Below, piece after piece: positions 49,307 through 57,642 of a DNA stretch of 64,000 bases. Source of the stretch: CALJTV01 sp036821185 (GTDB lineage Bacteria; Chloroflexota; Dehalococcoidia; GIF9; UBA5629); contig DAISKD010000002.1 of assembly GCA_036821185.1 (NCBI GenBank), positions 62,001-126,000 of the forward strand, given 5' to 3'. The translations under genes were made by a program, and so were the position numbers. Position 1 is the first letter of the stretch. Every line of letters starts with the position of its first letter. The notes under the pieces are model-generated. The model was given only the letters and a program-made list of their open reading frames with translations, was not told where the DNA came from and ran no database searches.

Positions 49307-50068
49307 ATGGACGAGGTCGCCATTTCAAAAGCAATAGTTGAAAGCTATTTTAAAGAGCTTCTAGCCGCCACAGAGGCAGATGTCGCCATAGTCGGTGCCG
49401 GCCCCTCAGGCATGACCGCGGGCTACTACCTGGCAAAGGCAGGGGCCAAGGTGGTCATTTTCGAGAGGAGGCTGAGCGTTGGCGGTGGCATGTGGGGCGG
49501 GGGCATGATGTTCAACCGCATCGTCGTCCAGAGCGAGGCTAAGGGGATACTCGACGAGTTCGGCATCTCCAGCACCGAGTACCAGTCGGGCTACTTCGTG
49601 GCTGACGCCGTGGAAGCGGTGACGACCATGTGCTCACGGGCGATAAAAGCCGGCGTCAAAATATTCAACCTGGTCAGCGTGGAAGATGTGATAATCCGGG
49701 AGGATGACAGGATAATGGGACTGGTGCTAAACTGGAGTGCGGTCTCGCTGGCAAACTTGCATGTCGACCCACTGGGGATGCAGGCAAAGGTGGTCATCGA
49801 TGCCACTGGGCACGACGCCGAGGTCTGCCGAATAGTAGCCAGAAAGACAAGCAGCGGCGTGGAGGTGAGGGGCGAGAAATCGATGTGGGCCGAGGTCGGC
49901 GAGAGGACCATAGTGGAAAACACCAGGGAGGTCTGCCCCGGGCTCATCGTCGCCGGCATGGCAGCCAACGCCGTTTACGGCGCGCCACGCATGGGGGCTA
50001 TCTTCGGTGGCATGCTCCTCTCGGGCAAAAAGGCCGCTGAGCTGGCCCTGAAAATGCTGGGGAAATGA
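49307..50068 (+). CDS. thi4: Thi4-family thiazole synthase, sulfide-dependent type
   Basis: A 253-residue flavoprotein-like enzyme making the thiazole part of thiamine from NAD and glycine. The nucleotide-binding motif DVAIVGAGPSGMTAGYYL is at about 25-42, and VGGGMWGGGMMFN follows. In yeast Thi4 a Cys donates its own sulfur and the enzyme dies. Here the corresponding segment is LHVDPLG with His, as in the archaeal enzymes that use free sulfide catalytically. The ATG has GATAGGAGGAG before it. It opens a four-gene operon with two homocysteine-synthesis proteins, all probably drawing on sulfide. A 12-bp tandem repeat (GTAGAGCGTAGA twice, 49271-49294) lies in its leader; no TPP riboswitch is seen. 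Confidence 0.9.
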   Translation: MDEVAISKAIVESYFKELLAATEADVAIVGAGPSGMTAGYYLAKAGAKVVIFERRLSVGGGMWGGGMMFNRIVVQSEAKGILDEFGISSTEYQSGYFVADAVEAVTTMCSRAIKAGVKIFNLVSVEDVIIREDDRIMGLVLNWSAVSLANLHVDPLGMQAKVVIDATGHDAEVCRIVARKTSSGVEVRGEKSMWAEVGERTIVENTREVCPGLIVAGMAANAVYGAPRMGAIFGGMLLSGKKAAELALKMLGK

Positions 50069-50075
50069 GGTAATA

Positions 50076-51284
50076 ATGACCAAGACTATAGCTGAGATAA
50101 ACGAGAAGATTAAAAAGGGCCAGGTGGTGGTGGTCACCGCTGAGGAGGTTATCAAGATCGCCAAAGAAAAGGGCATCAGCCAGACCGCTAGGGAGGTGGA
50201 CGTGATCACCACCGGCACCTTCGGTCCCATGTGCTCTTCAGGCGTCTTCCTCAACCTCGGCCACCCCAAGCCCAGGATCAAACTGGGAGGGGGAAAGGTC
50301 TACCTTAACGATGTCCCCGCTTATACCGGGCTGGCCGCGGTGGACATCTTTCTCGGCGCTACCTCCCTTCCCGAGGACGACCCCAAAAACCGCATCTACC
50401 CCGGTGAGTTCAGATATGGTGGGGGGCACGTCATCGAGGAATTGGTTGCAGGAAAGGACATCAGGCTGACGTCCACCGCCTACGGCACCGACTGCTACCC
50501 AAGACGTAAGCTGGAGACGCTGATAAACATCAGAGACATCAATGAGGCGGTGCTGTTCAATATCAGGAATGCCTACCAGAACTACAATGTAGCGGTCAAC
50601 CTCGGCGACCGCATCCTGTACACCTACATGGGTGTGCTCAAGCCGAACCTGGGCAATGCCAATTACTCCACCTCAGGACAGCTCTCACCACTGCTAAACG
50701 ACCCATTTTACAAAACGATCGGCATCGGCACGCGTATCTTCCTCGGCGGGGGCATCGGGTACGTCGCCTGGCACGGCACACAGCACAACCCGAGCGTGCC
50801 ACGAAGCGAAAACGGGGTGCCGAAGAGACCGGCGGGTACGCTTTCGGTCATCGGCGATTTGAAGCAGATGAGTCCCAGGTGGCTTGTGGGCACCAGCTTC
50901 CTGGGCTACGGTTGTACCATCACCGTGGGCATCGGTGTCCCCATACCCATACTTTCCGAAGAGATACTCCGCTACACCCTGGTGACCGACGCCGATATAA
51001 TCGCCCCCGTGGTCGACTACAGCGAAGCCTACCCGCAGAGAAAACCCGACGTCCTCGGGGAGGTCAGCTATGCCGAGCTGAAGAGCGGGACAATCAAGAT
51101 ACTGGGCAAGGAGGTGCCCACCGCCTCGCTGTCCAGCTACCACAGGGCGGTGGAGATAGCCAACATACTCAAAGAGTGGATTAAGAGCGGCAAATTTTTG
51201 CTCACCGAGCCGGTGGCACCGCTGCCCGGCGCCGAGTCCGGCATCACCATCAAACCGCTGGAGGAACGCCCCATACTGGAATAA
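50076..51284 (+). CDS. homocysteine biosynthesis protein (DUF39/HcyBio, aspartate-semialdehyde sulfur transfer)
   Basis: A 402-residue DUF39 (COG1900) protein. In methanogens (MA1821-type) this family, with the NIL-ferredoxin partner, converts aspartate semialdehyde plus sulfide to homocysteine without O-acylhomoserine. Visible conserved parts are TTGTFGPMCSSGVFLNLGH near residue 46, with the proposed active-site Cys, and GGGIGYVAWHGTQHNP, RWLVGTSFLGYG and VDYSEAYPQRKP. It lies 7 bp after thi4 and 9 bp before its NIL-ferredoxin partner. The family is full-length here (no fused CBS domain). Confidence 0.9.
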   Translation: MTKTIAEINEKIKKGQVVVVTAEEVIKIAKEKGISQTAREVDVITTGTFGPMCSSGVFLNLGHPKPRIKLGGGKVYLNDVPAYTGLAAVDIFLGATSLPEDDPKNRIYPGEFRYGGGHVIEELVAGKDIRLTSTAYGTDCYPRRKLETLINIRDINEAVLFNIRNAYQNYNVAVNLGDRILYTYMGVLKPNLGNANYSTSGQLSPLLNDPFYKTIGIGTRIFLGGGIGYVAWHGTQHNPSVPRSENGVPKRPAGTLSVIGDLKQMSPRWLVGTSFLGYGCTITVGIGVPIPILSEEILRYTLVTDADIIAPVVDYSEAYPQRKPDVLGEVSYAELKSGTIKILGKEVPTASLSSYHRAVEIANILKEWIKSGKFLLTEPVAPLPGAESGITIKPLEERPILE

Positions 51285-51293
51285 GGAGAAGAC

Positions 51294-51704
51294 ATGGTTG
51301 TCTCTAAAAGGATAGTGCTCCACTTTCCCAAACGCCTCACCAGCCAGCCCATCGTCTACAGGCTGGTAAAGGACTTCGACCTGGAGTTCAACATACTCAA
51401 GGCATTTGTCACCCCCGGCGAGGAGGGGCTACTGGTGATGGAGCTCACCGGCGAACAGCGGAATTATGATAAAGGGGTAAAATACCTCACCGACGCCGGG
51501 GTGAAAATACAGTCTTTGAGCCAGGACGTGGTGCGCAATGAGGCCCGCTGCACCCATTGCGGCGCCTGCATTACCCTGTGTCCCAGCGGCGCCTTCTCGC
51601 TGGAACCTGAGACGAGAAAGGTGATCTTCGATAACTCCAAGTGCGTCGTCTGCGAGTTGTGCATCAAAGCCTGTCCGCCGCGCGCCATGGAGCTCTATTT
51701 CTGA
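51294..51704 (+). CDS. NIL-domain ferredoxin, homocysteine biosynthesis partner
   Basis: A 136-residue protein. The first about 75 residues form a NIL domain (KRIVLHFPKRLTSQPIVYRL), a ligand-sensing fold also found in methionine importers. The rest is a two-cluster ferredoxin (CTHCGACITLCPSGAF and CVVCELCIKACPPRAM). This is the MA1822 architecture that supplies electrons to the DUF39 protein. Its stop codon directly abuts the next ATG (TGAATG), so the COG2122 gene is coupled to it. Confidence 0.92.
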   Translation: MVVSKRIVLHFPKRLTSQPIVYRLVKDFDLEFNILKAFVTPGEEGLLVMELTGEQRNYDKGVKYLTDAGVKIQSLSQDVVRNEARCTHCGACITLCPSGAFSLEPETRKVIFDNSKCVVCELCIKACPPRAMELYF

Positions 51705-52445
51705 ATGTACCAGCCGAGGACATACCGCCACTGGATAAGGGATGCCAGCCTGGTCGCCTTCGCCGTGACAGTCAAGGAGACCGACCTTTACATCCGCGCC
51801 CGCCGTCGTCTTGAGGCTGAGGCGTTGGCATCGGTCATCAGACAGCGCATGCCCCTGGAGGAATACATCGCCAGCCATCCGCTCTTTTTCCACAGTCTGG
51901 AACCGCTCCCTGTGGAAGAAACGGCACCGCAGATAGTCAAGGAAATGGCGGCGGCCGGGGAGAAGGCTGGCGTTGGCCCTATGGCAGCGGTGGCTGGGGC
52001 TATCGCCGAAGCGGTGGGGAAAGACCTGCTTGCCTTCTCCTCCGAGGTCATCGTGGAGAACGGTGGCGACATTTTCCTCAAAGTGTCCAGGGCGAGGCTG
52101 GTGGGCATTTATGCTGGCAACTCCCCCCTAACTGGCAGGATCGCCCTCAAGATATCTCCGCGTGATACCCCGCTGGGAGTCTGCACCTCATCGGGCACCG
52201 TGGGACACTCGCTGAGCTTCGGCACCGCGGATGCAGCCATCGCCATCGCCCCTTCGGCAGCCCTGGCCGATGCCGCTGCCACCGCCCTGGGCAACCGGGT
52301 GAGATCCGTCGCCGATATTCCCGCGGCGCTGGAATGGGCACGGACCGTCCCCGGGCTGTTAGGTGCAGTGATAATCAAAGATGATAAACTCGGCGCCTGG
52401 GGGAAAGTAAAACTCGTCCCTGTGAGGACGACCACACAAGCCTGA
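51705..52445 (+). CDS. UPF0280 (COG2122) family protein
   Basis: A 246-residue protein of the UPF0280 family, distantly related to the ApbE flavin-transfer fold. Conserved stretches are YRHWIRDASLVAFAVTVKET, GVGPMAAVAGAIAEAVG, IVENGGDIFL and SSGTVGHSLSFGTADAA. In Methanosarcina a COG2122 protein was linked genetically to homocysteine synthesis with the DUF39 and NIL-ferredoxin proteins. Finding all three in one operon here supports that link. Biochemical role unknown. No stop-to-start gap with the upstream gene. Confidence 0.88.
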   Translation: MYQPRTYRHWIRDASLVAFAVTVKETDLYIRARRRLEAEALASVIRQRMPLEEYIASHPLFFHSLEPLPVEETAPQIVKEMAAAGEKAGVGPMAAVAGAIAEAVGKDLLAFSSEVIVENGGDIFLKVSRARLVGIYAGNSPLTGRIALKISPRDTPLGVCTSSGTVGHSLSFGTADAAIAIAPSAALADAAATALGNRVRSVADIPAALEWARTVPGLLGAVIIKDDKLGAWGKVKLVPVRTTTQA

Positions 52446-52454
52446 ACCGTCAGC

Positions 52455-53144
52455 TCACCTGCCACAGCAGGAGACGCTGAACCGAAGCGTTTCGGTCGCC
52501 GTGCCACCCCTGCCGTCGCTGACCAGCACCGTCACCGTATAGTCGTCCGATACCCCCGGCGCCGTCCAGCCCACCTCACCACCCTGCCCGGTGATCTTGC
52601 CGCCAGTACATGACCAGATATACCGGAGCGTATCCCCATCGGGGTCTTCGGCAACGCATTTCAGGGTATGGGTGGCATATGCGCGGGAGCTGTTCACATC
52701 GCGTGGGGGGGCGCCATCTATGGTTAGGCTTACAATCCTCGGCAGGTTATTCGGCCTGACAAATGCAGTCAAGGTCAGCGAACGGCTCGCCCGTCCGCCG
52801 TTGCCATCGAGGACCACCACTGTTACCGTATAGCTAGCCGGAGCCTCAGGGGCAACCCACAACACCTCACTGCCTGTACCTTCAACCGTCCCACCGCTAG
52901 CTGACCAGTTGTAGCTCAGGCTATCCCCATCGGCGTCAGCAACCAAACAGTTTATCCTGACGTTGCCCAGGACTGGTACCTCAGAGCGCTCAGCAGTGAG
53001 CGAGATTATACGGGGTGCATGGTTCGGTGGTGGTGGAGGCGGAGCAGGAGAGGAAAAACAGGACACCAAGCTGGCACCGATAAGGAGCAGCAGACATATC
53101 ACAGCCGCCAAGCCGATATCCCGTAAGACTTTCACTGTCGTCAC
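52455..53144 (-). CDS. secreted lipoprotein with two PKD/Ig-like repeats
   Basis: A 229-residue exported protein. A hydrophobic signal (LAAVICLLLLIGASLVSCFSS) ends in a lipobox with Cys29, followed by a proline run. Two related beta-sandwich repeats follow. Each contains a D-DGD-L-Y-WS core (ADADGDSLSYNWSASGGTV, AEDPDGDTLRYIWSCTGGKI) and then a VTV/SDG-RGG segment; these are PKD/cadherin-like and probably bind calcium at the DGD loops. It would sit on the cell surface. It converges on the COG2122 gene. Function unknown; adhesion or cell-wall contact are possibilities. Confidence 0.82.
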   Translation of the reverse strand: MTTVKVLRDIGLAAVICLLLLIGASLVSCFSSPAPPPPPPNHAPRIISLTAERSEVPVLGNVRINCLVADADGDSLSYNWSASGGTVEGTGSEVLWVAPEAPASYTVTVVVLDGNGGRASRSLTLTAFVRPNNLPRIVSLTIDGAPPRDVNSSRAYATHTLKCVAEDPDGDTLRYIWSCTGGKITGQGGEVGWTAPGVSDDYTVTVLVSDGRGGTATETLRFSVSCCGR

Positions 53145-53365
53145 TACCTACCAGGTCCCTCAGTCAATAGCTATACCCTATAGACATAACGAGGGTCATG
53201 GCAAAAAGATTATACCTTATAGTCGAACGGAAGTCCAATCGTAATACTCGCCCAGTAGACTAGTGACAATTTGGTCTTAAGTCCTGAGACCGGAAAGTAG
53301 GCTACCTTCTCCGCTAGCTTTACCCTCTCCCTTTTCCATCCCCCCATCCCATCTTCATCCCCTCT
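53145..53365. other. intergenic, upstream of the lipoprotein gene
   Basis: No gene is seen. From about 53320 the sequence becomes C/T-rich and grades into the tandem repeat at 53366. Confidence 0.4.
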
Positions 53366-53489
53366 CCCATTCACTCCTTCTGCCATTCATACCCTTTCAC
53401 ACCATTCCCCCTCACACTATTCTCTCTCCCATTCACTCCCTCTCCGATTCATACCCTCTCACACTATTCCCTCTCCCATTGTGGGAGAG
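53366..53489. repeat. imperfect 62-bp tandem repeat, C/T-rich
   Basis: Two units begin with CCCATTCACTCC at 53366 and 53428 and stay alike for about 47 bp, including ATTCATACCC and TCACAC. The second unit runs into a palindrome of the dispersed CCCTCTCCC family. Confidence 0.75.
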
Positions 53490-53491
53490 GG
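53469..53491. repeat. dispersed palindromic repeat (CCCTCTCCC/GGGAGAGGG)
   Basis: 9-base arms about the centre ATTGT. It abuts an assembly gap. Same family as the copies at 53593, 57242-57572 and 60811. Confidence 0.85.
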
Positions 53492-53591
53492 NNNNNNNNN
53501 NNNNNNNNNNNNNNNNNNNNNNNNNNNNNNNNNNNNNNNNNNNNNNNNNNNNNNNNNNNNNNNNNNNNNNNNNNNNNNNNNNNNNNNNNNN
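53492..53591. other. assembly gap (100 N)
   Basis: Exactly 100 undetermined bases, flanked on both sides by copies of the same palindrome, so the assembler stopped in the repeat. The real length is unknown. Confidence 0.99.
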
Positions 53592-53592
53592 C

Positions 53593-53627
53593 CCCTCTCC
53601 CAGTATGGGAGAGGGTTAGGGTGAGGG
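53593..53627. repeat. dispersed palindromic repeat with tail
   Basis: The 23-bp palindrome (centre AGTAT) is followed by the family's tail TTAGGGTGAGGG. Confidence 0.85.
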
Positions 53628-53666
53628 CAAGATAAAGTTCGGTGTCACCGGTCTATCTGGACCGGA

Positions 53667-54266
53667 TCAACCGCAGCCCGGTGCCTTCACCGCGGTGGCA
53701 AAGTAGCCGGTGGGACCGTCCTCCACCTCAATGTTGCCGAAGCCAGCTACCCGCAACAGGGTGTACATCTCGGCCCCGTCGGGAAGGACATCGTTCTCCA
53801 CCTCCGGGATCTGACGGTGAATGTTGTTGATCTCCTCACGGCTGGAGGTGTGACAGATGAACAGCCTGCCGCCGTTCTTTAGCACCCTCTTCATCTCAGC
53901 CAGCGCCCTGGGTTTGTCCTGAAAGTGCGGGAAGCTTGAGTAGCAGACTACTGCATCAAAGACGCCGTCGGCCAGAGGCAAGGTGGCAACATCGGCGTGC
54001 AGGTACTCCACATTTCTGGGAAAAGCCTTCGCCCTCGCCCGCCTCAGCATATCCTCGGCAATGTCCAGGCACACCAGCTTTCCCCCGTTGACCATACGCA
54101 GCAAATAAGGCACAAACACGCCTGTCCCGGTGCCGACGTCCAAAACCGCAGCACCCGACCGGATGCCCAGTCGACCAGCCAAGGCGCTGAGCTTAGCGCC
54201 ATCTTTCTCGGCGACCATCTCATCCCAGATGGGCGCCTTCTGGTTGAAATATTCCCTGAGCGTCAT
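53667..54266 (-). CDS. SAM-dependent methyltransferase (class I, UbiE-like)
   Basis: A 199-residue methyltransferase with ATG 54266 (REYFNQKAPIWDEM opening). Motif I is VLDVGTGTGVFVPYLL, the acidic residue of motif II is in LVCLDIAEDML, and DGVFDAVVCYSSFPHFQDKP and LKNGGRLFICHTSSREEIN follow. The start lies within the end of the metal transporter permease gene, so it is the last gene of that operon. Methyltransferases of this kind often accompany metal or metalloid handling genes. Its substrate cannot be named. Confidence 0.87.
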   Translation of the reverse strand: MTLREYFNQKAPIWDEMVAEKDGAKLSALAGRLGIRSGAAVLDVGTGTGVFVPYLLRMVNGGKLVCLDIAEDMLRRARAKAFPRNVEYLHADVATLPLADGVFDAVVCYSSFPHFQDKPRALAEMKRVLKNGGRLFICHTSSREEINNIHRQIPEVENDVLPDGAEMYTLLRVAGFGNIEVEDGPTGYFATAVKAPGCG

Positions 54267-54270
54267 CACA

Positions 54271-55113
54271 TTACTGCTCCGCAACAACCGGCTTTTCCTG
54301 CCACCGCCTCACCTTCCTCTTCGGCGAAAAGGCGACCGCCAGTCCGAAGATGATGGACGATACTATCACGATGGACGCCCCCGAGGGCAAATCAAAAAAG
54401 TAAGACGCCGCCAGCCCCGCCCAGCAGGAGAGGATGCCGAAGGCGGAGGCGATGAGTAGCATCCTCTTCAAGCTGTAAGTGAGCTGATAAGCCGCCGCCG
54501 CCGGGTTGAGTATCAGACTGTAGACCAGCAGCCCGCCGATGCTCTGCAGGGAAGCGGTGATGGTAACGCCGGTGGCAAAAAGTAACCCGTAGAACACCAG
54601 CGCTGCCGGTATGCCCACCGCCACCGCCACCTCACGATGGCAGACCACCGCCAGAATTTCTTTGTAAAATACAGCCACCAGCCCGATTATCACCACAGCC
54701 ACCGCGCTTAAGAAGATGAGGTCGCGATGGCTCACCGTCAAAATGCTCCCCCAGAACAGGTTGAGGGCTTCGGTCCGCGCCCCGGGCATCAGTCCCATAA
54801 ACAAGAACGCCAGCCCCAGCATCAGCGAGAACACGATGCCTATAGAGGTATCGGGGTTCAGCTCGCCACGGTCAGCCAGAGGTCCGATGGCGGCTGCGGC
54901 AACGGTGCTGAAGACCAAAGCACCCAGAAGCGGGTCAAATCCCGCCCAGACGCCCAGAAGGGCACCGGCAAAGGCAGCATGGGCAATGCATACCCCGATA
55001 AAGGAAAGGTGCATGGTGACCACAAAGACGCCGACCATGGCACAGGTCACGCCACCAAGCAGTCCGGCGAGGATAGCATTCTGCATGAACTGGTATTCGA
55101 ATATACCCATCAT
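54271..55113 (-). CDS. metal-type ABC transporter permease (ZnuB/MntB family)
   Basis: A 280-residue integral membrane protein with about eight to nine hydrophobic segments. Family hallmarks are VTMHLSFIGVCIAHAAFAGALLG near residue 35 and the cytoplasmic coupling region AVAVGIPAALVFYGLL. It forms the channel for a divalent metal (zinc, manganese or iron class). The ATG at 55113 overlaps the ATPase stop (TGATG), coupling translation. It is followed by an overlapping methyltransferase gene. A TTG one codon earlier is possible. Confidence 0.9.
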   Translation of the reverse strand: MMGIFEYQFMQNAILAGLLGGVTCAMVGVFVVTMHLSFIGVCIAHAAFAGALLGVWAGFDPLLGALVFSTVAAAAIGPLADRGELNPDTSIGIVFSLMLGLAFLFMGLMPGARTEALNLFWGSILTVSHRDLIFLSAVAVVIIGLVAVFYKEILAVVCHREVAVAVGIPAALVFYGLLFATGVTITASLQSIGGLLVYSLILNPAAAAYQLTYSLKRMLLIASAFGILSCWAGLAASYFFDLPSGASIVIVSSIIFGLAVAFSPKRKVRRWQEKPVVAEQ

Positions 55114-55886
55114 CAAGACCTCAGCGCCTGACTGCCACCCGGTTCAAACTGTACACAGGTCCCGTAGAGCTCACGGAGCACCTCCGGCTTAAGCATCAAG
55201 TCCGGACTGCCCTCCCGCCATATCCTGCCCTCCTTCATCAGCACCAGACGCTGACAGGTCGCCGGCAACGTCCTCAGGTCGTGGGTGACAAACAGGGTGG
55301 TGATATGATGGCGGGCGTGGATAAGCTGGACAAGTCTTAAGATGTCATTTTGTGCCGGGGGGTCGAGGGAAGCCGTGGGCTCATCCAAAAGCAGGATTTC
55401 GGGCTGTTGCACCAAAGTCCGGGCAATAGCCGCCCTCTGGTACTCCCCGCCGGAGAGGTGCCCTATGGGGCGCCGGGCCAGATGGGCGATGCCCACCAGC
55501 TCCAGCACACGGTCAACTGCCTCTTGCTGCGCTTTGGTGGGGCGGCGAAACAGCCCCAGCCGACCGAAACAGCCCACCAGCACCGTCTCCCTGACGCTGA
55601 TGGGCAGTCTGGGGTCAACATTTTCCACCTGGGCTACATAGCCGATGCGCTTCCTTAACTTGATTCCATTCCTCCCATTCACCACCATCCCCAGCACCCG
55701 CGCTTCCCCGTGAACCAGCCGCGCCAGCCCGTTGATGACGGTAAGCAAAGTGGTCTTGCCGGCACCGTTGGGCCCGATAATGCCGATGAACTCCCCCCGC
55801 CTTACTTCAAGGGAGACGCCCTGCAGCGCCACATCCTCGCGGTAGGAGACCACGGCATTTTTGAGGCTGATAACTACCTCGTCCAT
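55113..55886 (-). CDS. metal-type ABC transporter ATPase (ZnuC/MntA-like)
   Basis: A 257-residue ATP-binding subunit. Walker A is GPNGAGKTTLL at about 36-46, the Q-loop is in GYVAQVENVD, the signature is HLSGGEYQRAAIA, Walker B is EILLLDEPTASLD, and the switch His is in FVTHDLRTL. It begins directly after the stop of the solute-binding protein gene (TAG then ATG) and overlaps the permease gene, so the three are one transcriptional and translational unit. Confidence 0.94.
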   Translation of the reverse strand: MDEVVISLKNAVVSYREDVALQGVSLEVRRGEFIGIIGPNGAGKTTLLTVINGLARLVHGEARVLGMVVNGRNGIKLRKRIGYVAQVENVDPRLPISVRETVLVGCFGRLGLFRRPTKAQQEAVDRVLELVGIAHLARRPIGHLSGGEYQRAAIARTLVQQPEILLLDEPTASLDPPAQNDILRLVQLIHARHHITTLFVTHDLRTLPATCQRLVLMKEGRIWREGSPDLMLKPEVLRELYGTCVQFEPGGSQALRS

Positions 55887-56732
55887 CTACTTTTTCACCT
55901 TAGCCAGAGCTTCAAACAGCAGCTCCACATTCCTGTCCAATGCCTTCTCCCAGCTCTCGGTGCCTTTCAAGCCTCCGGGGAAGTTGGAGATGGTGACCTG
56001 CACCGCCCCGATATCCTTTGCCATAGCTTCACTGGTCGCCGTCGCCCCGCTTTGCAGATTGTCGATGACCAGCACTACACCAGCCTGCCTGGCTTTGGCC
56101 ACCAGCTCCGCCACCTGACTGACGCTCAACTCCTCGGGCCGCCCATAGGTCGCCACCACATCAAACCCCGCCCATTTTACAAAACCAGCCTGCTTCTCTG
56201 CACATATCACCTTGACCTGGCCCACATTCGCAGCTTGCAGTCGCTTCTTCACCTCCTCACCTTTAGCCAGGACCGCTTTCTTCCTCTCATCAGCACGCTG
56301 ACGATAGAGAGCGGCATTTTCCCTGTCCAGCTCAGCTAACACCTCGGCGATTTTGGTCACACCTTCAGCCTGCACCGAGGGCACCATCCAGTTGCCGGTG
56401 ACACTGATGACCTTAATGACCAGATTGGGGCTTCTGGCAGCTTCGATGGCTCCGGTGACATTCTTCATATTCTGCTGATAGTCGTGGATCAGCAAAGCCT
56501 TGGATTTGGTCAGTGCTTCAATATCGCCCGGCTTTATATCGTAAGTCCCTGGACATGCCCCCGGTGGTATCAGGACGCGGGTTTTCAGCCTGCCATCGGA
56601 CAGGTCGGCGACGATGTTGGCTATGTGGGAGGAGCCGGCTACAAGGTCGACCGAAGCCCGGGCACAAGAGGGCAGCCACAGCAACACACCAATGAGCACC
56701 GCCACGGTAACGAACCAGAGCTTTGACTTCAT
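55887..56732 (-). CDS. ZnuA-family metal-type solute-binding lipoprotein with altered ligands
   Basis: A 281-residue exported protein (signal ending LPSCARAS, a lipobox). It has the two-lobed ZnuA/TroA fold: SSHIANIVADLSDG, LIPPGACPGTYDIKPGDIEAL, a long helix (REN..ADERKKAVLAKGEEVKKRL) and GFDVVATYGRPEELS. Cluster-A proteins usually bind metal through three His and an acidic residue. Here the first His is kept (SSHI), but the second is Gly in GACPGTYD and the HDAF segment reads EKQAGF, so the third is missing too. It may bind metal differently or carry another ligand. It is the first gene of the clear ABC operon. Confidence 0.85.
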   Translation of the reverse strand: MKSKLWFVTVAVLIGVLLWLPSCARASVDLVAGSSHIANIVADLSDGRLKTRVLIPPGACPGTYDIKPGDIEALTKSKALLIHDYQQNMKNVTGAIEAARSPNLVIKVISVTGNWMVPSVQAEGVTKIAEVLAELDRENAALYRQRADERKKAVLAKGEEVKKRLQAANVGQVKVICAEKQAGFVKWAGFDVVATYGRPEELSVSQVAELVAKARQAGVVLVIDNLQSGATATSEAMAKDIGAVQVTISNFPGGLKGTESWEKALDRNVELLFEALAKVKK

Positions 56733-56819
56733 CTTTTTGACCTCCTTCAGCTGTTTTATTGCTGGCTAGACCAGTTGTCCATCATCGTCCGGCTGGCACA
56801 GCGCCTGCCGCAACAGGTT

Positions 56820-57008
56820 CTAGGAGACCTCCGCCACCCTCCTTTTTTCCTCAGTCCTAGTCTGATAGAAGTCCAGCAGCATCTGCCCGAACTCCTTTAC
56901 GGCCTCAAGGTCAGCACAGACCAGGACCGGCTTTAAGCCACAAGGCGCCTCAATCCATATCGTCACCACACCCGTTATCGGATCGGTACTTATTTGAAAA
57001 ATGGTCAC
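56820..57008 (-). CDS. small hypothetical protein
   Basis: A 62-residue protein with a GTG start preceded by GGGGTATAAG. It has an N-terminal beta-rich part (FQISTDPITGVVTIWIEAP) and a C-terminal charged helix (DLEAVKEFGQMLLDFYQTRTEEKRR), which looks like a real soluble fold. It lies 87 bp upstream of the metal-binding protein gene on the same strand and could be the first gene of that operon. Family not recognised. Confidence 0.5.
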   Translation of the reverse strand: MTIFQISTDPITGVVTIWIEAPCGLKPVLVCADLEAVKEFGQMLLDFYQTRTEEKRRVAEVS

Positions 57009-57184
57009 CTTATACCCCAGAATACCATAAAGTGATGCTAACGATTGTTATTGCAATTATTTGCACCAGCAACCGACGTAGTATAACATTCTGGTGGACC
57101 CCTGTCAAGGCCCTGTGCTCGTCCCTAGTAATTACAATCAGTCCCGAGACCAAAAATAGCATCCTCTCTCCGCCTGTTTGCCTC
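57009..57184. other. intergenic, upstream of the small hypothetical gene
   Basis: AT-richer than the surroundings and probably holds the promoter for the metal transporter operon. I cannot place boxes with confidence. Confidence 0.35.
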
Positions 57185-57388
57185 CTCCGATATGGGAGAA
57201 GCTTAGGGAGCAAACATCGGTCGGACGTAGCCTATATACGACCCTCTCCCAGTATGGGAGGGCTTAGCTCAAAAGTCGACAAGACGGCACTTATGCTCAT
57301 ACCCTCTCCCCGTATGGGAGAGGATTAAGTGATAATCGGCCGCACGTAGACCCATGACTGCGCCCTCTCCCAGTATGGGAGAGGGTTA
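57185..57388. repeat. tandem array of CCCTCTCCC palindromes, about 61-bp period (left part)
   Basis: A degenerate palindrome at about 57185 and copies at 57242, 57302 and 57363, each followed by about 38-40 bp. The intervening segments alternate: those after 57185 and 57302 resemble one another (ATCGG, CACGTAG/GACGTAG). The one after 57242 resembles the one after 57489 (GTCGRCAA, CTTATG/TTTATC). The true unit is therefore about 122 bp. Confidence 0.8.
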
Positions 57389-57488
57389 NNNNNNNNNNNN
57401 NNNNNNNNNNNNNNNNNNNNNNNNNNNNNNNNNNNNNNNNNNNNNNNNNNNNNNNNNNNNNNNNNNNNNNNNNNNNNNNNNNNNNNNN
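57389..57488. other. assembly gap (100 N)
   Basis: Exactly 100 undetermined bases inside the palindrome array; copies lie on both sides. The number of lost repeat units is unknown. Confidence 0.99.
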
Positions 57489-57584
57489 CCCTCTCCCAGT
57501 ATGGGAGAGGGTTAATTCAAATGTCGGCAACAGGGCTTTTATCCTAGTACCCTCTCCCATAATGGGAGAGGGTTAGGGTGAGGG
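57489..57584. repeat. tandem array of CCCTCTCCC palindromes (right part)
   Basis: Copies at 57489 and 57550, 61 bp apart. The last ends in the tail TTAGGGTGAGGG, as does the copy at 53593. Confidence 0.85.
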
Positions 57585-57642
57585 CTGGCTTGACGCGGGG
57601 TGAATATTGGACTACACTAAAAGATGTGTACAAAGCCTGGCT

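Noticed and set aside
57297..57560. Open frame spanning the N run
   Set aside because: It reads through the gap and encodes only the translated palindrome repeat.
57185..57584. CRISPR-like pattern: palindromic 23-bp repeat with about 38-bp spacers
   Set aside because: The spacers are related to each other in an alternating pattern, the repeats decay in the array, the palindrome is dispersed elsewhere, and there are no cas genes.
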